Shown here: positions 37,995 through 45,878 of the stretch, piece after piece
Numbering within the stretch: the stretch's first letter is position 1
Layout: each line of letters starts with the position of its first letter
Origin: Ferruginibacter paludis
GTDB taxonomy: Bacteria > Bacteroidota > Bacteroidia > Chitinophagales > Chitinophagaceae
NCBI RefSeq assembly: GCF_030409685.1
Contig: NZ_JAUFQJ010000014.1
Coordinates: 62,001-126,000, forward strand
Length of the DNA stretch: 64,000 nucleotides
Reading direction: 5' to 3'
Notes under the pieces: model-generated
Seen by the model: the letters and a program-made list of their open reading frames with translations, nothing else
Told to the model about the DNA's origin: nothing
Database searches by the model: none
Position numbers and translations under genes: made by a program

Positions 37995-38336
37995 TCAGGT
38001 ATAATTCAACGCGGCATATTGAGGCTCTGCTATCCGGGAGGGTAATGCTTCTTTTTTAACCGGAATATTTTTACATACTGTTTCAGAAAAGAATAAAAGA
38101 TTTAAACCTGTTCGTGGTAAAAAATACCTTGTTAGCTTCGTTGGAGTTTTTCTTGTAATGTGCTTCAACTTCATTGACTTAAGTTGTAATCCGGTTATAT
38201 CAATTAGCTCCATTATAACAGCTGAATGATCTTCGCAGGCTTTTACTATATAAAAATCTGACTGTTGATTTTGTGCGTTTAAGCTGCTCATTGTTGCCAT
38301 TGCCAACATGTTTGAAGTGATGAATAATTGTCTCAT
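37995..38336 (-). CDS. Small putative exported protein, unknown
   Basis: A 113-residue frame begins with a possible signal peptide (MRQLFITSNMLAMATMSSLN, then AQ). The remainder is basic with no recognisable motif. It has no homology I can name and could be a spurious frame or the remnant of a larger gene, so confidence is low. Confidence 0.35.
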   Translation of the reverse strand: MRQLFITSNMLAMATMSSLNAQNQQSDFYIVKACEDHSAVIMELIDITGLQLKSMKLKHITRKTPTKLTRYFLPRTGLNLLFFSETVCKNIPVKKEALPSRIAEPQYAALNYT

Positions 38337-38576
38337 TTTTTTATTTATTTAATGAGGCAAATTCCAACTTCAATAATGGATAAACGATGACCCGGGTTAA
38401 GTCTTTTGTATTTTAAAAATCCGGTGAAAAGGTAAAACAAAAGATAAATGACTACCGCCTCAAACCGCGGCAACTTGACGCAAACCTTACGACAATGGAA
38501 AAGTTTAGTTGTTTGAAGATGTACTTGCGTCAGGTACTCCTGCATTCTTATGAAAGTAAAAAACACAGGGAAATTT

Positions 38577-39554
38577 TTATTTTGGTGTTGCTGTTTCTTC
38601 CAGGATCCTATATTTTGCTATCTGAATACATCTTCCACTTTCATTGTGCTTATTCTCCGGACACTCAGAGGCAAGGGCCTTCTTGCGGGCCTCGTCTTTG
38701 GTAAAATTCAGAATGCTTTCCCATGTAGGTTGCAGTTCGTCATCGTATATACTTTCATCAAGTGCTTCCAGAAAGAAATGCGTAAAAAATCCTCCCTCTG
38801 TTGGGGTTCCGCCGGCAAGTTCTGTGGAGTCTGAGGCCGTAGCGATGATGGATAGCGGGTTATCTGGCATAAAAAGGTTATCAAAATCCTTCGTGTCATT
38901 TTCCATTTCATCGGGTTTCGGCGGCTGTCGTTTACGTTTGGTCATCTTCTCTGCGGAACCGGCCCTGGCTCCGGGAACCGAATTGCAGCAATCGCTTAAA
39001 ACAATATTAACGCCGGCTCCCATTTTTACGATGGGGTTAAATATATCTTCCTCCAGGCTCAGGTTGGCAGTGGCCGTATTTTGATCATCGGGTGTTTTTA
39101 ACCACATCCGGGGATAAACACTTGTATCGTTTTGAAACCGAAATCCATGACCGCTGAAATAAAATACCACGATATCTGCCTTGGTTGGCGCCATTGATTT
39201 TAGCCAGATATTGATAGCATAGCTTACTGAAGCTTTACTATATTGTTTGCCTTTAATTACTTTTGGAACTAGAGTAACCATATCAAGCCACGAAGAAAAA
39301 TCTTCAAAGCTGGCTGTTATTTCTTCAAGGTCTGTTTCACATCTTTGTCCAATAATTTCATCATCTGAATCAATTACTGTTATTAAAAACAGCCTGGCTT
39401 TGTCATCGCTTTTATGCTTTTTGATAACATCCCCGGATGCAAAGTAATTGCTATAACCGCCCGCATGCACCGGTAAGCAACATACAAGCATTATCAATCC
39501 TACAAAGTAATTTTTAAAAGGCCTGGCAAAGCGGTAAATTGTTTTTTTATTCAT
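38577..39554 (-). CDS. Exported caspase-like (peptidase C14) protein
   Basis: This 325-residue protein has a Sec signal (VGLIMLVCCLPVHA) and a caspase-fold domain. The second strand KADIVVFYFSGHGFRF carries the catalytic His, and GVNIVLSDCCNSVPG carries the catalytic Cys in the usual DxCxS context, followed by SIIATASDSTELAG and GGFFTHFFLEALDE. Both dyad residues are present, so it should be an active cysteine peptidase acting outside the cytoplasm. Metacaspase and orthocaspase relatives cleave after basic or acidic residues; specificity here is unknown. A small acidic gene lies upstream on the same strand, and a TPR kinase is divergent. Confidence 0.82.
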   Translation of the reverse strand: MNKKTIYRFARPFKNYFVGLIMLVCCLPVHAGGYSNYFASGDVIKKHKSDDKARLFLITVIDSDDEIIGQRCETDLEEITASFEDFSSWLDMVTLVPKVIKGKQYSKASVSYAINIWLKSMAPTKADIVVFYFSGHGFRFQNDTSVYPRMWLKTPDDQNTATANLSLEEDIFNPIVKMGAGVNIVLSDCCNSVPGARAGSAEKMTKRKRQPPKPDEMENDTKDFDNLFMPDNPLSIIATASDSTELAGGTPTEGGFFTHFFLEALDESIYDDELQPTWESILNFTKDEARKKALASECPENKHNESGRCIQIAKYRILEETATPK

Positions 39555-39777
39555 AAAAAATAGTGTTTAAACGTGCACCCAAATTAATTGATAACAACAG
39601 TTGGCGCCGCAAAAATAAACAGCTTGTTTGCTATCAGAAAATATCAGCTGCAATTGTTTGTAATAAAAAAACGTCGTATAAATGGAGGAATTAAACAGCG
39701 ATAGCAATCTTATCAGTGAAGCATAGCTGCGCCACAGAATAAATGTGAAGTATTAAATGAATCAAACTATAGAACCC

Positions 39778-40008
39778 CTACGGCTGCAGTGGCGGTTTTC
39801 CACCAGTTTGCGGTGGAACAGGCGAATGAACAATTGTCGGGTCAAGTGGCGGAGCATCCTCGTCACTCACTTCTGGTTCACCCTCATCTGTTTCTTCATC
39901 ACCCGGACCGGCTAAATTAACAGCGTCACGAAAAAAATCTAAAAGCTGGTTTTCTGATTCAGCGAAGCCAGTTGTGTTTTCTGAGAAATTACTAATCGAA
40001 TTTTCCAT
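39778..40008 (-). CDS. Small acidic, proline-rich protein
   Basis: The 76-residue product from the ATG at 40008 (an in-frame ATG at 40056 is also possible) contains NLAGPGDEETDEGEPEVSDE followed by a proline-rich tail. No signal peptide or known domain is visible. The composition suggests a disordered peptide. It lies 223 bp upstream of the caspase-like gene on the same strand and may belong with it, possibly as a regulator or substrate. That link is only inferred from position. Confidence 0.45.
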   Translation of the reverse strand: MENSISNFSENTTGFAESENQLLDFFRDAVNLAGPGDEETDEGEPEVSDEDAPPLDPTIVHSPVPPQTGGKPPLQP

Positions 40009-40232
40009 ATCTTCATATTTATAGTTAAACCTAACATTTTTTTTGATTATTCCCAATTAAAAATCTTGTCATTCCGGTTATCATCTGTAAGATCAACTGC
40101 TGTTCTATTTTTCAGGCGCAATACAAATTGTATACTGGTTCAGGAAAAACAATTTTAAGCGTTTTGAATGATATGTTTTAAAGAATGTTTGATCAGTATT
40201 AGTTTTACATCAGTACCCATCCAATTTTAGTT

Positions 40233-42371
40233 ATGAAGTTATTATTTAAAATAACAGTTTTAGCTGTACTGATTGCAATGGGTACTCCGGTTTTTGTAAC
40301 AGCACAAAATGATGCAGATGTTTTTCAGTTAAAAGAAAAATTAAAACAATTTGAAAAGCGGCAGGTCTACCTGTCTGATACTGCTTATGTAAATACGTTG
40401 AACGACCTCGCTTATATTTATTCTTACAGCTATCCTGACAGTGCAATTGCCCTGCTTGCGGGCAACGCCGAACGTAGCCATTCAGCCGGATACTTTAAAG
40501 GTGAAACGAATACCTTTATTATTCTGGGAGATGCTTTTCAAACTAAAGGAATTTATAAACAAGCGCTGGGTTATTATGAAAAAGCGTTGCTGCTTGCACA
40601 AAAAAATAGTCCCCGGGATGTATTGCCACTTGTACTGAACAGGATTGGCATGATACATCTTAACCAGGGTAATTATGCAGAGGCGCTGAACAAATTTTAT
40701 GAATCGCTTAAGACCGCAGAAGCTTCCGACAACAAAGCATTGATTGGTGCCACACTCAATAACATAGCTATTGTACATTTTCACCAGGGTAATTTTGTGG
40801 AAGCCGAAAATGATTATCAAAAGAAACTTAAAGTGGCAGAAGCTATGCTCGATACCAGCAGCATGAGCCTCGCTTATAACGGCATAGGTGAAGCAAACCT
40901 GCAAATGAAAGACAACGTTAAGGCGCTGCATAACCTTTCTATTGCGAACAAGCTGGCCTTACAAATTAACGACCAGGAAATGCTGTTAACTACCTCCTTG
41001 TCCCTTGCAGAAATTTACTACGCGACAGACAGTTTGCAAAAAGCAGTTTACCTTTTTAACAATGCACTGGCGCTTTCAAAACAAAAAGATAATGGCACGC
41101 ATATTTGCAATGCTTTAATTGGTTTGGCAAAAGCCTACAACCGGCAGGGGATGTTGAAAGAGGCGCTGGCTGATGGGTTGGAGGCACTGCAAAGAGCCGA
41201 AAAAATGGGCCAGGTGCAGCTGATAAGAGATGCCAGTGAAATAGTTTCTTCCATTTATGAAGGCATGGGTGATGGGATAAAAGCCATCGCCTATTACAGG
41301 ATATATAAAACAAATTCAGACAGCCTCAATAGCCTGGCAAGTCAGCGTGCAGTAGCGATAGAAAAAACCAGCTACGAATTTTCAAAAAAAGAAATTGCGT
41401 TTCAGCGTAAAACACTGCAGCAACAATGGTTAATTTTTTCCGCACTGGCGGCGCTCTTTTCCCTCGCAATTATTTTATGGGTAATCAGCCGCAGCCGCAA
41501 CCGGCTTAACCATACTTATAAAGATCTGCAGCACAAAAACGAAGTGATTGCCGCTCAGAAATTAACGGCGGAAGAAACGCTTAGTAAACTGAAGGCGGCA
41601 CAGTCACAGTTAATTCAGTCAGAAAAAATGGCGAGCCTTGGAGAACTTACCGCAGGCATTGCACACGAAATTCAAAATCCTTTAAACTTTGTCAACAATT
41701 TTAGTGAAGTAAGTGCCGAGCTGGTCGATGAAATGAACGAGGAAATTAACAAAGGAAATATACAGGAAGCAAAAGAAATAGCCGGGGATTTGAAACAAAA
41801 CCTCGAAAAAATAAATCACCATGGTAAACGGGCAGGCGATATCGTAAAAGGAATGCTTCAGCACAGCCGTAGCAACAGCAATGCTACGATTGAACCAACT
41901 GATATCAATAAACTGGCTGATGAATATTTACGACTTGCTTATCATGGGTTAAGAGCAAAAGATAAATCTTTCAATGTTGCATTAAAAACAAATTTTGACG
42001 AATGCATCGGTAATATCAATATTATTCCACAGGATATTGGCAGGGTAATTTTAAATTTAATTACAAATGCATTCTATGCTGTAGATGAAAAAAAGAGATC
42101 AGGAATTGAAAACTATGAACCAACCGTTTCAATAAGTACAAAAAAGATGCATGGAAAGGTGGAAATAAAAGTTGCAGACAATGGCAATGGTATTCCACGG
42201 AACATAATAGACAAAATTTTTCAACCCTTCTTTACCACCAAACCATCCGGACAGGGAACAGGGCTAGGATTAAGCTTAAGTTATGATATTGTAAAAGCAC
42301 ATGGGGGGGAGCTGAAAGTGGAAACAAAAGATAGTGAGGGGAGCGGGTTTATTGTTTCAATACCAGTTTGA
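40233..42371 (+). CDS. TPR sensor histidine kinase
   Basis: This 712-residue protein has a signal peptide (LLFKITVLAVLIAMGTPVFV), then about six to seven TPR units in the periplasm (repeats such as YKQALGYYEKALLLAQ, NYAEALNKFYESLKTAE, NFVEAENDYQKKLKVAE), a single membrane helix near residue 400 (LIFSALAALFSLAIILWVIS) and a coiled coil. The kinase core follows: H-box AHEIQNPLNFVNNFSEVS (His near 476), N-box LNLITNAFYAVDE, G1 DNGNGIP, G2 GQGTGLGLSLSYDIVKAHGG. It lacks a receiver domain. A cognate response regulator is not adjacent. It is divergent from the acidic small gene and the caspase-like gene. Confidence 0.88.
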   Translation: MKLLFKITVLAVLIAMGTPVFVTAQNDADVFQLKEKLKQFEKRQVYLSDTAYVNTLNDLAYIYSYSYPDSAIALLAGNAERSHSAGYFKGETNTFIILGDAFQTKGIYKQALGYYEKALLLAQKNSPRDVLPLVLNRIGMIHLNQGNYAEALNKFYESLKTAEASDNKALIGATLNNIAIVHFHQGNFVEAENDYQKKLKVAEAMLDTSSMSLAYNGIGEANLQMKDNVKALHNLSIANKLALQINDQEMLLTTSLSLAEIYYATDSLQKAVYLFNNALALSKQKDNGTHICNALIGLAKAYNRQGMLKEALADGLEALQRAEKMGQVQLIRDASEIVSSIYEGMGDGIKAIAYYRIYKTNSDSLNSLASQRAVAIEKTSYEFSKKEIAFQRKTLQQQWLIFSALAALFSLAIILWVISRSRNRLNHTYKDLQHKNEVIAAQKLTAEETLSKLKAAQSQLIQSEKMASLGELTAGIAHEIQNPLNFVNNFSEVSAELVDEMNEEINKGNIQEAKEIAGDLKQNLEKINHHGKRAGDIVKGMLQHSRSNSNATIEPTDINKLADEYLRLAYHGLRAKDKSFNVALKTNFDECIGNINIIPQDIGRVILNLITNAFYAVDEKKRSGIENYEPTVSISTKKMHGKVEIKVADNGNGIPRNIIDKIFQPFFTTKPSGQGTGLGLSLSYDIVKAHGGELKVETKDSEGSGFIVSIPV

Positions 42372-42904
42372 ATTATTAAAAATAAAACTGATAAAAAACA
42401 GAGGAGCAGTCTTGATAACACCAATTACTTATTTGGCTGAGGATTGCAGAGGGTGATCCCTGCTCCACCGCAACAGCACATTCACCAACGGGATACTTGC
42501 GCAAGGTATTCCGGCAGTGCCGTTGTTTACTAGTTTGAAGAAGCGCTTAGACTTGGTGGGATGCAAAAGCCCTTGCAACGATGAGTGAAATTGACAACAA
42601 ATCATTAATCAGTTAGCATGGTACAAAAAAAAGTGATATTCTTTATCATTTATAACGCGTCAATTAAACCGTGGTAATAAAATAAGAATAATAAACACAG
42701 GGTTCAAGGGCCGCCTTTTTGAGTATGCTTTAAAACTATACATTTCTCTGCGCCACACAAACTATTATTGTCCAGTATCTTGCTGGGGGAGCATAGAACA
42801 ACTTACGAAGATTTTAAAAAATCAACTTGGCACGATGGGCATAACTGATGCCTTGTCCCACAACACGTGTATTTTAAAGGAAAAGCAACTGCTTATAATA
42901 GACG
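42372..42904. other. Intergenic region before the integration site
   Basis: These 533 bp contain no supported gene. It is host sequence between the histidine kinase and the original ssrA terminator. Confidence 0.5.
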
Positions 42905-42932
42905 AAAAAGGGGGAAACTTGTCAGTTTCCCC
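42905..42932 (-). terminator. Original host terminator of ssrA, now displaced
   Basis: On the reverse strand AGTTTCCCC-type arms form a perfect 9-bp stem (42911-42919 with 42924-42932) and a 4-base loop, followed by five T. It lies 4 bp from the attL copy of the tmRNA 3' end, exactly where the ssrA terminator would be before insertion. Confidence 0.75.
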
Positions 42933-42936
42933 TCAG

Positions 42937-42962
42937 GTGGAGCTGCAGGGAGTCGAACCCTG
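42937..42962 (-). repeat. attL: 26-bp copy of the ssrA 3' end
   Basis: These 26 bases are identical to 60104-60129. They encode the 3' half of the T-arm and acceptor of tmRNA (reverse strand). Sequence diverges immediately on both sides, which fixes the repeat boundaries. Confidence 0.9.
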
Positions 42963-43064
42963 ACTATTTGGAATGTTAACCGTGTATACTATGATATCGT
43001 TAAACCCCCTACAGTTAAGCCATTTAATAGTGTAGGGTTAATTTTAATTCTTTCTTGTTAACAA

Positions 43065-43090
43065 TTTATTTGCTACCTTTATTGCTACCT
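43065..43090 (+). repeat. Candidate integrase arm-type site, left end
   Basis: TTTATTTGCTACC, six bases, then GCTACCT. The same 13-mer, spacing and 7-mer occur at 60024-60049 near the right end. An inverted GGTAGCAA follows at 43103-43110. Confidence 0.5.
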
Positions 43091-43137
43091 AACATTTACA
43101 GGGGTAGCAACTTTAATTTACATTCAATCGCTTACTT

Positions 43138-44451
43138 ATGGGTACTATTCGATTCACTTTAAGAAATGATAAGCAGGATAGTAAAGGCCTGGCTCCCGTT
43201 GAGCTAGTTTATCAAATCTCGGGGCAAAGGAAATATTTTAGAACTAGAGAAAAACTTCACGTTGAGAATTGGAACGATGTAGAACAGTTAGCCTTATACC
43301 TAGACCGGAAAACAGCCAAGAAATTACTACCTGGCATAGACTACGATTTACTCCCGGCGGCGAAAGAAGTAGACGAAATAAATAACAGATTGAACGCAAT
43401 TCGTAAAGACATTGCAGATATTGAAAAACGATTCGAGCTTAATAGAGTCACCTACTCTGCCGAAATGGTAGTAACCTCACTAAAAGAAAACAGAAGCCCC
43501 TTAACAAAAAAAGAGGCGCCGACAAATCAGCTTTTTGAATTCATTGATAAATACATTACAGACCACAGGGAAACTAGGGAACCAGGGAGCCTGGCTGTTT
43601 ATAAGACGCTAAAAAATCATCTACAAGCTTTCCAGATTGCAAGAAAAAAGAAAATTACTTTCAACACGGTTGACTATAATTTTTTTATGGAGTTTCAAAA
43701 TTTTCTAATTTCGGACCAGAAGTTAAACAACGTTACTACGGCTAAAAATTTAAGTACCGTCAAGACATTTCTATCCTATGCGAAAACGCAAGGCATTGCA
43801 ATCTCTGAAAAGTACAAAGACTTCAAAATAAAAAAAGAGAAAAGCCTAGAAGTTATCGCCCTCACTCAGTCGGAGTTTAACGCTCTCTATAATTTAGATC
43901 TTTCTGGAAAACAAAAGCTTGACCAGGTAAGGGACGTCTTTTGCTTTTCGACTGCCACCGGGTTAAGGTATTCGGATTTATTCAATTTAAAAAGGGAGCA
44001 CATAGGTCCGGGTGAGATAAGATTCACAGTAAAGAAAACAAAGGAACCGTTAATGGTACCGTTAACCCCTGTATCCAAATCAATATTAAATAAATACCGG
44101 GATTTAGTCAAGCCCCTGCCTGTCATATCAAACCAAAAAACAAATAAATATTTGAAAGAGGTTTGCGAATTGGCCGGCATTGATTCACCCGTACAAATAG
44201 TTAGATTTCGCGGTGTTAAAAAGGAGGAGCAAACCTTTCCAAAATATAAACTCATAACAATCCACGTAGCCCGAAAGAGTTTTTGCACACTTTCACTTAA
44301 AAAGGGTATAAGTGCAGAGGAGGTTATGCGTATAAGCGGGCACTCTGATTATCGGAGCTTCCAAAGGTATATCAGCTTTACCGAAGATCATTCCAAAACA
44401 GTTATGGCGAAAGCCTGGGGCAAATTACCTCCTAAATTAAAAGCAGTATAA
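43138..44451 (+). CDS. Tyrosine-recombinase integrase
   Basis: This 437-residue protein has an N-terminal arm-binding region (MGTIRFTLRNDKQDSKGLAP), a SAM-like core-binding domain near residues 140-225 (FEFIDKYITDHRETREPGSL, TTAKNLSTVKTFLSYAK), and a catalytic domain. The catalytic residues are visible: Arg in FSTATGLRYSDLF, Lys in the KKTK beta-hairpin, H-x-x-R in TIHVARKSFCT, His in ISGHSDYRSF, and Tyr in QRYISF. It presumably recombines the 26-bp core in the ssrA 3' end. It begins 175 bp inside attL and points into the element, the usual position. Bacteroidota mobile elements commonly encode this integrase type. Confidence 0.93.
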   Translation: MGTIRFTLRNDKQDSKGLAPVELVYQISGQRKYFRTREKLHVENWNDVEQLALYLDRKTAKKLLPGIDYDLLPAAKEVDEINNRLNAIRKDIADIEKRFELNRVTYSAEMVVTSLKENRSPLTKKEAPTNQLFEFIDKYITDHRETREPGSLAVYKTLKNHLQAFQIARKKKITFNTVDYNFFMEFQNFLISDQKLNNVTTAKNLSTVKTFLSYAKTQGIAISEKYKDFKIKKEKSLEVIALTQSEFNALYNLDLSGKQKLDQVRDVFCFSTATGLRYSDLFNLKREHIGPGEIRFTVKKTKEPLMVPLTPVSKSILNKYRDLVKPLPVISNQKTNKYLKEVCELAGIDSPVQIVRFRGVKKEEQTFPKYKLITIHVARKSFCTLSLKKGISAEEVMRISGHSDYRSFQRYISFTEDHSKTVMAKAWGKLPPKLKAV

Positions 44452-44454
44452 AGC

Positions 44455-44646
44455 ATGCCTGGTAAGAAAAATATCATTGTAGAATCCGGATCCGAAAGCG
44501 CTATTCCGGATGGACTGGAAAAACGATTGTTCGCAATTTGCCAAGGATCCCCGGCACTAACATCCAACGAACAAAAATTAAAAACGCAAATAGAAGAGCT
44601 TAAAAATAACGGCCTTATCATTGACATTCCAAGCGATTGGAGCTAA
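44455..44646 (+). CDS. Small protein downstream of integrase
   Basis: A 63-residue frame starts 3 bp after the integrase stop codon, suggesting coupled translation. It is acidic at the N-terminus with a central helix (NEQKLKTQIEELKNNGLI). No known domain is visible. The tight spacing is the main support for it being real. Confidence 0.45.
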   Translation: MPGKKNIIVESGSESAIPDGLEKRLFAICQGSPALTSNEQKLKTQIEELKNNGLIIDIPSDWS

Positions 44647-44656
44647 GACTTACCCT

Positions 44657-45130
44657 ATGGCAAATTATACAATGCAAGAATTGGCAGCACATTTAAAATT
44701 GGATCCTGATACTATTATAAAGGCTATTAAAAAGGGCCATCTAGAGGGCCACAAATTCGGTAGAGTGTGGCGATTTTCCGATGAACAAGTAGCCGCATAC
44801 AAAGCACTGAGGCTTGTCAGCTTCCAAAAAAATAAGCCGAAAAGAGAGAGGCCGGCGGCTGAAAATAACGAGCTAGATAAAGCTGGTGAAACCATTGTTG
44901 AGGACTTCAAAAACCGCGTTAATGATCTCTTCGTAATGCTAAATGACAAGTACAGTCTTAAAAATATTAAGCGTGACAGGACCCAGCATTTACAAGATTT
45001 ATTTATAGAGGCTTTGACGACTAAAAAAATACCGGTTAGTTTCGCGAGAGGCATTAATATTGATAGCTTGGAAGAGTTGAACGACAGTATTGCCCAGGCC
45101 GAAGCAGCATTTAAGCTTTCAAAAAATTAA
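44657..45130 (+). CDS. Excisionase-like helix-turn-helix protein
   Basis: The ATG at 44657 is preferred to 44621 because it begins the domain (MANYTMQELAAHLKLDPDTI, then IKAIKKGHLEGHKFGRVWRF). This is the MerR-like/excisionase HTH typical of mobile elements. The C-terminal half is charged and helical, with no recognised domain. It probably controls excision or the switch between integrated and induced states. It sits just after the integrase, 10 bp from the small preceding gene. Confidence 0.65.
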   Translation: MANYTMQELAAHLKLDPDTIIKAIKKGHLEGHKFGRVWRFSDEQVAAYKALRLVSFQKNKPKRERPAAENNELDKAGETIVEDFKNRVNDLFVMLNDKYSLKNIKRDRTQHLQDLFIEALTTKKIPVSFARGINIDSLEELNDSIAQAEAAFKLSKN

Positions 45131-45338
45131 TCTCTTTTTACATAGTTGCTACCGAAAGCAAACATTTTAATTTATTCAGGGTTGTGTTTTTACACGGCCT
45201 TTTTTTATATACTAAACTCCGCAAATACCCGCTATACACCGCCATTTACCCCGCATAAATAACAACGGCCCCGTTGTTTCGTCTCCGTTCGGCCTCTTAT
45301 GACTCGTCAAGATACCTTGTGGCTCAAAAGCAAAGCAA
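45131..45338. promoter_or_regulatory. Regulatory gap with palindrome
   Basis: This 208-bp gap before the next HTH genes contains a TTGCTACC copy at 45146-45153 and a perfect 8-bp palindrome (AACAACGG, CC, CCGTTGTT) at 45261-45278. It is a likely control region for the replication genes. Confidence 0.4.
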
Positions 45339-45578
45339 ATGAAAAATCCTGTAGAAAGTATGACAGAATTAAATATAGCAAGTCAGCAAACAGCTCCGTT
45401 GGATCACCTCTACACGCTTTCTGAAACATGCGGTTATCTCTGCTGCGGTAGAAAGAAAATTGCCAAGCTTCGAAAGGCTGGAAAATTAACTGCTGTTATT
45501 TCTGGACGAAACGTTTTAATTACCAGGTCGTCATTAACCGAATATGTATCAAACAACAGGGAGGTATACAATGGATAA
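45339..45578 (+). CDS. Excisionase-family helix-turn-helix protein
   Basis: This 79-residue protein has the compact winged helix DHLYTLSETCGYLCCGRKKI, then AKLRKAGKLTAVISGRNVLI, and ends TRSSLTEYVSNNREVYNG. This is the helix-turn-helix_17/AlpA-like layout of satellite regulators. The start could also be the ATG at 45360. The end overlaps the start of the next gene by 8 bp, consistent with one operon. Confidence 0.65.
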   Translation: MKNPVESMTELNIASQQTAPLDHLYTLSETCGYLCCGRKKIAKLRKAGKLTAVISGRNVLITRSSLTEYVSNNREVYNG

Positions 45579-45852
45579 AATCATTCTCACACAAATTCCC
45601 CTGGCTGATTTAAAGGAGCTTATTAAGCAGGCTTTGAGAGAAGAGCGTGCTGAGAGTATCAATCCGGACAGCAAAAAGCTGGATAAAAACCCGTCCGCTC
45701 CTCCTATCTCACAGAAAGAACTTAGCGAGTTTTTGAAAGTAACACCTCAGACTATAATCAGATGGAGAAAAAAGAAGCGTATACCATTTATGACGATTGG
45801 CTCAGCCGTTAGGTTTGATCTGAAAGCCGTCGTTGAAGCTCTCAAAGACTAG
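45571..45852 (+). CDS. Helix-turn-helix protein
   Basis: The start at 45571 is chosen over 45544 because a strong GGGAGGTATACA ribosome-binding site, unusual in Bacteroidota, lies directly before it, and because it overlaps the previous stop by only 8 bp. The C-terminal half carries ISQKELSEFLKVTPQTIIRW, then RKKKRIPFMTIGSAVRFDLK, a helix-turn-helix_17/excisionase-type domain. It precedes the primase-helicase gene by 26 bp and could be a replication regulator or excisionase. Confidence 0.65.
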   Translation: MDKIILTQIPLADLKELIKQALREERAESINPDSKKLDKNPSAPPISQKELSEFLKVTPQTIIRWRKKKRIPFMTIGSAVRFDLKAVVEALKD

Positions 45853-45878
45853 TCACAATATCCTCTAATAAATTCAAG

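Noticed and set aside
42937..42962. A second tmRNA or tRNA gene
   Set aside because: Only 26 bases match the tmRNA 3' end, and no 5' domain or tag frame exists nearby. It is the duplicated attachment core.
42867..43061. A 64-codon forward reading frame across the left attachment site
   Set aside because: It runs through the terminator hairpin and the tmRNA-derived repeat, and its peptide is the usual spurious translation of a tRNA/tmRNA 3' end. It is not a gene.
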